Shown in pieces: positions 12,701 through 24,700 of a stretch of 64,000 nucleotides of DNA. The position numbers and the translations under genes were made by a program. Source of the stretch: Apostichopus japonicus (Eukaryota; Echinodermata; Holothuroidea; Aspidochirotida; Stichopodidae); the NCBI RefSeq assembly GCF_037975245.1, contig NC_092568.1:3751001-3815000 (forward strand), in the 5' to 3' direction. The notes under the pieces are model-generated. The model was not told the origin of the DNA and searched no databases. It saw only the letters and a list, made by a program, of their open reading frames with translations. The stretch's first letter is position 1. Every line of letters begins with the position of its first letter.

Positions 12701-15700
12701 CAAATGAATGGAAGTGGTTAAGTAATTAATAACTTAGACTCAATCCTCCCTTTTTTTTTACAGCGGACAGTTTCATGTATATGCAACTTTCAAAATTTTG
12801 CTACACCATTTGAAATGAACCTTGACTAAACAAATTAATGAGTTTAATTTTTTTGAGGTGGACTTTGTTTACTTTGGAATAGCATTGAAATATTTATCAA
12901 TTTGAAGTCTATATGCTGCTTTAAATAGTACTTAAGCCTGATTGTAGATATTATGTCCTTGTAGACAAACCAGAACAAGACTTCTTCAACTTTTATTTGT
13001 ACAGATCACCATTCCTCAGCTACTGGAATGGTTCCGAAGAGATTTCACTGGTAGGAGGCTAAACAGCCAGTCCGGACAGGGCGAGGTTTTCGCTGGATTA
13101 TTGAATGTCATCGTACCACACGTTTCTCAACTCCTTGCAGAAAAATTGGAAAAGTATGCCCTCAGATTCTCTCCTGGGAAAATTGAGGTCTTTTCTGGAA
13201 GTGAAGATGACCAAGGAGTGGAAGAAACAGGTAAATTGAAATCCCCCCCTTCTCCTCCACCCGAGTATGTATGGGTTCATATCCTCTTTGGTTCAAATAA
13301 TAGTTTAAGCCCGTCTTTCTTATTACTAATTTAACATGATCCAACATCTTCTACATTTTTTTGGAAGTTGACTTTTCATCTTTTCTTTAGATAAGAGGTC
13401 GACCCTTTTGCGTCAGAGGTCTTTCCAGTTCAAAGTTCGAGTGGATGTGTTCAATCAGGACTTTGGGTACACCCTAGCTTACAGTCCAACGGCCAAGTTT
13501 GCTCACATAAAGAGGAGACTGTCCACTCCGGAGATGAAAGGTCAGAGCAGCGATATGCTGTTTTCTATTGGTCCGCCGTCATCCTCAAGCTCACATTTCC
13601 GGATGACGGAGTCGACGATGAAATACCTCCACTCTAAATCTGATCTATTTGCAGTTCTTGCAAGAGTGTCTAGTTTAGCTGTGGAGGATGATCAACCGCA
13701 AGGCATCGATAACATTTCCTTTAGTACTTCCCTCGAGAGTGACAAGAGCCTAGTGTTTGAAGAGACATTTGGAACCGAGAGAGTTTACGATGCATCGGAG
13801 AACGCAGAGCTTGATAGAGTCCTCATGTCGAGTAACTCCTTCCCGACTCTTCAAAGGCACATCAGAGCTTTTTTTGCCAATATCCTGCCCGTAGCGGACA
13901 CCCCTGGTGAATTCGATACACCTACTTTTGGACCCTGTCAGCCTCTCAACATTGAAAACGTCCAAGCTTGCATATTCGCCCATCAAAACTCTAAGCAGTT
14001 CCAGTACGTAGTCTATCATGCCTTAGAGAGATTGGTACTCGCTAAGAAATGGGGCGAAGCGACGCAACTAATCGAAAATATGTCAGGGTTTGAAGAATCC
14101 TTGAAATCAAACTTTCAAGTCATGAGGGACTTTGTCCTTTGCTGCGCTTGCCAACGACCTGCCAGTCCAACGTCAGAATCGAAGAGAATTGGCATCCATT
14201 GGAAACTTCTCCTCGGAGTGACCAATCCGATCTTACAGATGCACATGATTTTTAGCCTTCTTCAAAAAATACCAGGATTTGCTTGCATACAATTGTTGGC
14301 GATGTCTTTGGCCAAAGTTGAAAGCCCTTCTCCTATGCATGAAGCCATCTCACGTCAGTTGGAAGAGATTAAAATCTATGAAAAGGTACGTCAATAAATA
14401 TGTGTGATTTACTTGAATCTGATCTGGTCAAAACAGTTTTAATTTACTGCTTTTTTAGTTTGAATAGGATCTTGAAAGGAAGATCTCAACTAAATTTCAT
14501 AGCTATAATTTTCTGTTCTTTACTGTACATGATGCCTACCTACTGTATGGTTCTATAGAACTGATGAGTGGTTATGTTAAGTTAGTTTGGTGGCCTTAGC
14601 ATCATATATATACAGAAGACACAGATCATGGCACAAGTACCGTACGTAATGAATAAAATAACAGGCCTTTAAATTCTTTTAACTATCACAGTTGGGTGAA
14701 TTTTCTGGGAAATCTATGTGAAATAGCTTGTGAAGCACAGTGTAAGGGCATTATGGCAATCTAATATTCACGAGATAACAACCAAACTTAAATAATCCAT
14801 TTTACTTTGTGATTACTTCTGCTCCTTCACATGTGGTATCATCTTTTCATGCAAGTATTTAAATGCTTGCATAAATGTATTGTCTGCCTGTAAAATTTCA
14901 ACATAATATATGGAAATATGGATATCTCTCAAGGGTGGGAGGGGGAGGGGGGAGGGCATTCTATTTACTTAGTTGGTGTCCTATTGGTTATTTGTTGAAA
15001 TAAGGTAATAATTAGTGCCATTTTACTAGACGCAGATAAAGTGGTCTTAATTCTGTAGTCTAATTGAGTTAAATAGCTAGCAGGGATATAAGTTTAAGCT
15101 TTCTATCACAACTGCATTAAGCTTAGAAACGACATGAAATGGAGTATCCTTGATTGTTCCTTAGATCGTAGAGTACACCAATGATCAGAAGGGGCTAGAA
15201 GGACAGAGGTTCATGGATGCTGGTTCTCCTTTCAGTCAAGACATTCCTTTACTGACCGAGTGGCAAGACATTGCCCAGGACACGATACATGTCCCACAGA
15301 AGACCCTGGACGTCATTCTTCAGGCTAAAGACTTTGACTTGGCCAAGAGGTGGGCTCGGCATTTTGGAAAAACGGAACAGTTTCACAAGGTCAGTGCACC
15401 ATTAGATTCTGTAGCTTTCTCTTGACGGTGAGAGATTTTATCTTAACTATAAATTGTTGAAAATGTGCAAGTACAACTCACTTGCAATTAATTTATGGGA
15501 ATTCTGAATATTTGTGCCAATTTATGCATGGGGTGTATTCAGAGGTAGTTTAGGTGTTAGGAAAATGTCAGTTGTTTACCCACCGGATCTGAACACTTCT
15601 TATGTACGCCATAAACCAGGAGAATTTCACCCTGTCTGGGGGGGGGGGGAATTGATGGTTAGCTTACTATGTAGTAATTTCATCATCAACTATTTGGAAC

Positions 15701-18700
15701 CAAAGCCATGTTTTGGTCTGTAGCAGTTATAATATTGTCAAAGGCAACCCAAATATCAAGACATTCAGAATTACCCAAGGGGTTAAACCAGACAGACAAA
15801 GAGTTTATTTGAAGTAGTGTATGTATTGTGGCAACCTTGTTGTACAACCCAGCATTCAGGTTTTCTTTGTTGTTGGACTTCATGACCATTTTGTTTTTGG
15901 TCTCAATTCTTTGTCCTTGAGCATTTTGAAATTACTTTAAAAAAAAAGGATGTGATACTACTTTCTGACAGCCAATTCAGGAAATGTGTTGCACTAGACC
16001 TGGTTTGCACCCAGACCTGTTTTGCACCAGACCTGTTTTGAACAGGACCTACAGTACGTTGCACTCGGCCTATCTTGCAAAAACGCTTTCTTTTTACACT
16101 CTTCATTTACTGACACAATGTAACAAGCTGTTCACCAGTTTGAAACCGAATATCAGATTCTACAGTTTAATGAAATAATTCCCTCTCTATTGACTCTTGT
16201 TTAATTTACAGGATATCAGGCAAAAACACTTGGAGCATTGTCTGTCAGAATCTACCATCCATGTCGATGCGTACGATGTAAGTGAATCAAAGTTAAATTG
16301 ATTCTAGTCAAGGATGACAGTCTAAAAGAACCCATGCAGATAGCTGGTTATACATCCCTAAAATTCCCACCATTTTTGTAAAGAATGGAGTAACATATTC
16401 CCATATTTATACTTGAATGTTGATGTGAGTTTTGCTAGCGGTAATAATCCTGTTTATTCTCCAATGGCGTTTGACCTTCCATGATCTTCTCTGTACATGA
16501 GTATTATTCATAACAAGTTTCTTCTTGCAAGCTATGTCTTGGGTAAATTGGATGCATTTTTTAAGCAATAAGAAAATGCTTCAGGTTGATTAATTTCTTT
16601 ATCTTCTGGAACAGATTCTGGAATCTATAGAAGTAGAAGAATTGGCATCTTTGGGAAAGAATTTATTAGACAGCAGTGAGGAGATTAGTTTAGAAGGAAC
16701 TGTTTTCATGGTTCAATATTTGATGCAGCAATGTGCTGGAGTACTGCCTACCAACACACTAGAGGAATTCCAGGCCTTACTCATCGGTGCCAAGGTTGGT
16801 ATCTTAATATGATATGCTGTCTATGTAATAGTTACTATCGTATGTAAAAGTTAGAGAGCCTGACATTTCGATCTCCAGTAGGATCTTCTTCAGATGCTTA
16901 GTGATAGGAAAACAAAGTTAAAACAAACTAAGAGACCCTGCTAAGATCAAAACATCAGGCCCTCCAACTCTTACTTTAGTTACTTACACATACTTTTTGC
17001 AGTAGATAAGTAGATTGCTAACAGTTTTTTTCCTCTCAATATTTACTGCTGTCAGTGTGAAAGAGAATGTATTTTAGCCAATGAGGAAAGCATAGAAAAA
17101 TATTTCATCAAGAAAACTTATTTGATATCATAACCATTACAATGTTATCACCGACTGTTAAATGGAATTGCTTGATAACGTATTTGTAAATACCACTGGT
17201 CGATGGCACTACAATATTTCACGGAGAGATCTTTGAAGTTGTTCAAGATCCAATAGTGAGTCTGATCTAATCTGATGGTGTTTCTTCTGTAGGCCCTCCT
17301 GTGTCTTCCTGAATCAGCCAGGACGGATTATTGTCATCTCAAATCTCACCCAGAACTCATCTTTGAACAACTCCTCATGAATATGAAGGTTTGTTATTGT
17401 TGTTGTTTACTGTTGTCAATACTATCGTTTTCTTTTCTCTTATTCATATTTTGATTTTTTATGACTAGGAACTAGGCAGGGAAGGGCTGTTGGTCGTGTT
17501 ATATTCGGATATAATACTCTCATCCAACTTCTATTTAAAATTCAGTTAATCGATAAAATTGTAAATAGTTGGAATACTCATGGATGTCCTACTTGGGATT
17601 ACATAGTAGTAGAAGTAAGTAGTAAGTTGAGTCTCGTCTATCCGACATGCTCAGTGATTAACCTCCTCCACGTATCACGATCTTGCGCAATCCCATACAG
17701 TATGGGATTACATACTGTATGATAAATGTCAGCCATGTTTGCAATTTTTCAAGTTTGCAACAAGACAGATGATGTAATGGTAACACGTAGTTACCTACAT
17801 TGGTTTGTGGTGATAGTTTGATTATGATCATGACGAACGTAATGTTTGTGGACACGCTTATGTAATTAGGTATTGTTATGTGGTGTTACTTAAACATAAA
17901 TCACCTCTCCTTTGTCATATACGGTTTATTAATTACTTACAAGTCTCCTGTTGTTTGAGTTTTTTCACCCCTTCAACCATGCCAGAGAACCACTGTCCAC
18001 CTTAATAATGATAATAATTATAATACTTATTGATATAGCACATTATACCGACGGTCTCGATGCGCTTCACAAGAAACAAAATGATCAGTACAACAATACC
18101 TTGTTAGAATTCCATGAAATCCTCCCACATAATCATATGATACAAGGAAGTTGTACCAAATCAGACTCTGAAAATGTAAACATTTCCTGTTAACCATGTT
18201 CCTTGACTCAAATTCTGCAAGATGTTGAATTGAAGAGAGTATTTAAATAAATAGCCCTGCTTATTTTCAAACATCTGGTAAGTCTTTGGAACTTAGGGAG
18301 TGAAGACTCTCACGCTTTACTTGAGTCGTGACCTTGCTCTTGCTCATATTCTTATGGTTATTCTGAGTTTAATTCTGACAGCACCAAAGAATCAAGTGAG
18401 AGTGAACAATTATTTCTATGTCTGGAGTTTCTGAACTTGCCAGAACACCCAAACCTATGTGATGGTATGGTAAGAATCTGGCTACAACAGCTACTGGTCA
18501 GAGTCAACACATTAAATGACCATAATCTGTCACTTAATCACACAGAAAAAAGAAATATGTTTATGTTTCCATCTTTCTAGGTGGAGTGGGCAAGTAAAGT
18601 TCATGGTTTACTGATGAAGGAGCTGGAGGCCACGATATATACACTGCCCTCAGTGTCCGTCCAATCCATCAAAGCCATGGTACTTTACTATGCGAAAGCT

Positions 18701-21700
18701 GCGATATACGTAGCCTTGGTAGAATTATCAGATATGGGTACGTATTTATCAATGCAGTGTAATCTTAAGACTGCGTCTCTTCTCATTTTAACTTGTCTCG
18801 TCTAGCCTAGGCTAAACTACTTTAAGCTATTCTGAACTAATCTGATCTAAATTGGTCATGCTCAAGTTGTTTCGAGAGTTTTTAAGGTTCAATAATGGAA
18901 TTTCACCTCATCTTAAAATCAGCTATGCCAAATGTCTTTAGTATTTTCCTTTGTTTGCTCAATATTTATTAAAATGGGAAAAAGTTAGCCTTACCTTCTC
19001 AAGTGGACTACCTTGGTGTAAGTTAAAAAGAACTATCATTGTTCTCTTTATTTGAGACAAATTCTCTTTTAAATTAAGAAATTTTCATGTCAGATCAGAG
19101 AAGTAAGAATTCAGATCTGAGAAAAAAATATATATGGCTAGATGACTAATAGACATTTATGTTGAAATTTTTCTTCACAGTGAAATGTTTACTTTCTTTA
19201 ATATGTAAAATACATTCTTCTCGAGTTGAATGAATTAAGTTACTTATTTTCTGTAATGAGAAAACTATGAAGATGGATATATGATATAGTTCCCACCGAT
19301 GTTCTTTGTAGTATTATGTCTGGTAATTGAGAGGTTGGGTACTATAGTAGCACTTTTGCTTTTGTCATCAGTTATGGCTTGTAGCATGTGAGTAGTTGGG
19401 CAGAGATATTATTTAGCACTTACACATGCGCAGGTGCTTACCTGCAAGCACACACTTATGCTATTTAAGCCATCAGACTCATTAGTACTGTTGTTTTTCG
19501 CTTTGCAAGGACTGAAAATGTATTGATAAAAATATTATTTGTTTATTGTATGCACGGTCTGAATCACTATGAAGTCCATCATTCACATTATTACAGTTTC
19601 TCATTTATGTTCAAATTTTTCTTTTGAAATAATCCATACCACAACATATTAGTTATTAGTGTGTTCATTTCTAGACTTTACTCCATTCTTATTATATCCA
19701 ATCTTAGAATGTTCAATGTTTCGACAACCTGCCAGTGTATTTACTACTATTTAGCATGCTAAAGTATCATGTCTGCATATATAATACTTTTGTATCAGAA
19801 CAAGGCTTCATTTATTCTTATCAGATTGGCAGTAATAATGTTTCTTACTAACTTATGAATTCAATGGCATCATGCATGGATGGCAGCATCATATTTTCTT
19901 TTTAATTTGTTAAAACTTTGCAAACATAACCACTTTTAAGGTTTTTTTTTTACATGTGTATTATTTCAGTGATAATTGCATGACTGTATGAGCATTTAAG
20001 ACAAAGTGCCAATGGAGTATATTAAGTATTGTGTGTATATAAGGTTGGAAAAGAGCAAAGAAGTTTTAGTGAATCGATGGGATTTGAACCAGAGACTCTG
20101 CAACCTACCATCTGAGCTATCCAGTCCTTAGTTGGTAGTGATTGCTGTATATAATCCATTCTTTTCTGGGCGATCTAGTCAATCAGAAGCCAAAGTACCC
20201 TTGTACTATTTAATTAGGGATCAAACCCTAGTGTCATTTAATTCAACCCAGAAAGTGACTGGGAAGGGATTTCAAGAGAAGTTTGGTTCTTTATTTAGAA
20301 AATGAACAATGTAAAACTGATTGGGAAATTATGGACAGTGGAAAAGAGCATAGAAATATTAGTAAATTTAGTAATATGGTGTCATTAATTCATAAGCATT
20401 AGTATTGAGTATTATATGTATATTGTACTGTGTGTGCAAAGTGTTGTTTGCTATGTTGTGTAAACAATTTGTAAATGTAAGTATTATGTTTATATTGTGT
20501 GTGCTATGTAGTGTGATCAATGTGTAAATTATGTTAGTATTTTGTGCATATACAGTAGTGTTGCGTGCTACATTGTGTGATGGGTGTGTAATTGCTTATG
20601 TTGCGTGTATAAACTGCGTATGCTATGTTGTGTGATCAACTTTGTAAATGTTAGTATTGTGTGCATATAGTGTTGTGTGCTCTGTGAGATGAAAGTGCTA
20701 GTATTGCGTGTATTTAGTGTTGTGTGCAATGTTGTGTTATCAATGTGTAAATGCTAGAATTTTGTGTATATACTGTGTGTGGTATGTTCCGTTATCAATT
20801 TGTTAATTATGAGTATTGTGTGTATAATACTGTATATATACTGTGTGTGCTATTTTGCGACCAATCTAAGTATTGTGTGTCTGTAGTGTGGTCTGCTATG
20901 TTGTTTTATCAATGTGTAATTGCTAGAATGTGTGTGTGCTAGTGTGGTGTTATCCATGTGTAAAGTGTTATATTGTGTGCATATAGTGTTGTGTGATGTG
21001 TTGTGTGATCAAAGTGTAAGTTGTTAGTATTGTGTGTATTTACTGAACAGAAACTAACAGTCCAAAAGGCAACCTCAAACAGTAGCTGTGAACATCCAAA
21101 TGATGTTTGTAATCACCCAAGATGATTGAATTATCGTTGAAAAATCGGCCCTGATAATTATTAAACAATTTAAAATCATCCCTGTTTGTAGATGGTTGCC
21201 ACCTAATGGCCAGCTCAAGCATATTTTACATGCATGTTATATATGGCTTAGTAACCATTCAAAGGTTTGTATCATGCTGACATTCCAGCAAACATTTGTT
21301 GTACTTTAAATGTTTATCAAATTTCCAGGTACATCGACTTTGCAGAGAAGTATGACCGCTGCGTCTCTCATGAGCCTCAGTACCATAACCACCCCCTTCG
21401 CTACTGCCAGAGGCAGGCTTTCTCGCCTCTCCTCAGTTTCTCCGCCATCAATTCCAGTCCCAAAACCAAAGAGAAGCTTTGACTCACATAAAGGTTACTT
21501 GCACCGCTCTTATTTCTTTGCCAGTGTTGTAATTTTTCATTTTTCTTTTATTTGTTTGGCTTTAGTCCAACTTTGCAGCAGTAGGCAAGAAATTTACATA
21601 AAAAGAAAAGACGCCTCATCTGCACTATAATTACAAAATACAAAAACACAATAAAATTGCTAGTTTATATGATAATATTCCTTTTATTTCTTTTGTATGT

Positions 21701-24700
21701 CATGCTGCTTAATTAAAAAAAAAAAATTCCAGTTCACGACAAGGTATTCATCACAGGACAATATCTACATGGAGGTGATTTGGAGGTTGCATAATTGTCT
21801 TTTCATTAAGAAATGCCAATTTTGTGGATCAAGTTGTCACAAGCTATAAAAAAATGAATTTTATATCAATATTGTAGGACACTTTTTGGATTTGAACTAA
21901 AATATAATAAGTGTCAGTAATCTATTTTTTTGCACAGACCCTAGTACAAGTGAGAAGAAATGGCTGGGTTTGCTCATGTTTGATTTGAAATATAAAAAAA
22001 AGGTTACTTTGTGAACACAGTATCTTGGAAGTATATACCACTAACACATAATTGTATTTAGGCCTCAGGCACCTTTCCCTAATATTTCATATTTATATTT
22101 TTTACTCTCATTCCCTGTAGTCTTCAAACCTGCTTTTTGAGGAATTTTATGCTACTAAACCCAGTGATTGCAAATAACCATTTCTAGTGAATGTTACAAA
22201 GAAATTAAAGAAAACGTGGTGTATTTAATTTTTTCTTATTTGTGTAATTTACCAACTACACAGCCTTCCTGTCTTTTTTTGCAAGTCTGTATGTTCCAGT
22301 CATTAAATGTTTTTATTAAAAAATAGCCTATTATGATCATTACACATTTTTGATTTCCTCACCTCAGTCATTGTATCACTAGATATGTGTACTACGGGAT
22401 CTGACACTTCCAAGCCAGCAGCTTTAGACAATAAGAATACTCTGCCCACCACACCCCCCAAGAAAGAGGATTGGGTACCGGATGGGACAGTCACTCACTG
22501 CATGAACTGTCAAACTGAGAAGTTCAGTATGGTATGTCTTTACTCATCAGTCAGTCGCCATGGTGTTAGCATATGGGAAGCTAAGAGTACTCCTTCTAGT
22601 TAGTTTATTCTATGCACAGGTGCAATATGAAGTTCCAGTCAGCACCAAAGACCTCAAATCCCAAGAATATATATATTTCTTTCTTATAATATTTAATATC
22701 TTAAAGGGCATGTTCTCTGGCACACTCTCATACTGCCTTGAAATATTGCACACAATAAATACTTCTTCGACTACAAAACACTTCATCCTTTCTATCACAA
22801 GGTGTCCTCTCACACCCCTCGCACACCTCTCTCCAGCTGAGTTCTAGCTAGTCCCCTATTCCTCTCTCTCCACAAAGCTGTACATTCCTTATTGAATCTT
22901 CTTATTACCAAGTACAAAGAGACAGTCAGTCTATCCAATACAAATGTGTCTACCTAGCTCTTACTTCCATATGAGTATCATGTAATCCCTACTTTTATGT
23001 TTCTAACCCAGCTTCACTATTCTTCATTTAGGTTAATATTCCTTTCCCCACCCCTGATTGGTGTGGATGATGTCCTACACTTGCAATAACTAATCCACTG
23101 TGCAGTAGTTGATTGGAGATCTTAGGCTGTGAATATAATTTGTAATGTTGGCATGAAATTGCAATACTAGTAGCCCCTACCAACCTAACCAGAACCAGAA
23201 CCAGCCTAATTGAGGATGTAGGACCCTCTGGATGAGATAGCATCTGTGCAATGGGAACGATGATGTAACATATGGATTCATAACTGTTCTTGGAAGTGAA
23301 GTTCAGTGATGTGTAGTGTATAAGAGGCAGCACTAGACTCCAATGAAGAGCTGAAATTACTTATCTCTTGCCACTCTGTAGCCTGGATGATATCCTGCCC
23401 TGCCCCCACCCTCAATCCCTTTATATGTAATTTTGTCATTGGTCATATATATCTTTTACCATATTTTAAAAGTTACCTTCTTCCCTTTATATGTAATTTT
23501 GTCATTTGACATATTTATGTTTTACCATATTTTAAAGGTTATCTTCTTCCCTTTACATGTAATTTTGTCATTTGATATATATACCATATTTGAAAGGTTA
23601 TCTTCTTCAGTACATTGAATCACAATGATCCTTCTTGATGTACTCTTATCTTCCTCAAACTGCAGTTGAATAGGAGGCACCATTGCCGTCGCTGTGGACG
23701 CGTTGTTTGCTGGCGTTGTTCTCAGCTCAAAGCAGTCGTGCAGGGTTACGGTGAAACCCCAGTCAGAGTTTGCGATCAATGTTATCGTGCCTTCATTATG
23801 CCAAGGTAACCAATCGATAAGCATCGTCACATCTTTACTATTGATCTAAGGTGACATTTCCAGCCACTTTGACACACAACCCCCATTATCCCCTTAACCT
23901 GCTACCTTGTCTGGTCAAGTTTTATCCAAGATCATTAACAAAAATTTGAAAAAAATGTAGAAATTATATATGTGGAGCTTTCATGCATATTTCAGCAATT
24001 TCATCAGCAGTTTTTATGTGTTTTACATACAAAACACCACCACCAAACCATGTCATTTTCTTTAGACCTCAAGGTGGAAAGCTGAGCTCAACTCCTCATT
24101 CTCTCGACAAGAGAGGGCTAGGGGTGCACCTTTCTCAAAGTCTGACCCCATCTCCTGTCCAAGGTGGTGGTTCAAGGTCAAGGTCTGGTACACCTACATC
24201 TTTTGAGGTAGCTCAGGGGGATATGATTGCCCCACAGTACATGCAGGACATGGAGTGGAAGCTCAGCCTCGATAGGAACGAAAATATTACAATCAGGGAG
24301 GACTTTTACTACGACAAGGTACGTCAAACCCTAATTGACCAGGATGACTGAAGTGTGCCTGATGTGATACTTCTCTTAGTTTGTGGATTCTTCTTTCAAG
24401 ATTTCACATGACCTATGATCCTGTAGTGAACATAACATTGTGGTGGTCACATATTCATGATCCTGTAGTGAACATAACATTATGGTGGTCACATATTTGT
24501 GATCCTATAGTGAACATAACATTGTGGTGGTCACATATTTGTGATCCTTTAGTGAACATAACATTATGGTGGTCACATATTTGTGATCCTATAGTGAACA
24601 TAACATTGTGGTGGTCACATATTTGTGATCCTATAGTGAACATAACATTGTGGTGGTCACATATTTGTGATCCTATAGTGAACATAACATTGTGGTGGTC

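Larger units (their letters stand above)
18738..21328 (+). other. Long ZFYVE26 intron with SINE and GT-rich array
   Basis: 2.6-kb intron. It holds a tRNA-derived SINE near 20069 and a long degenerate TGTGTG-rich array from about 20395 to 21035. I see no exon that would keep the frame. Confidence 0.6.

Noticed and set aside
20069-20137. Functional tRNA gene
   Set aside because: A and B boxes are present but stems do not form cleanly and flanks look like a SINE.
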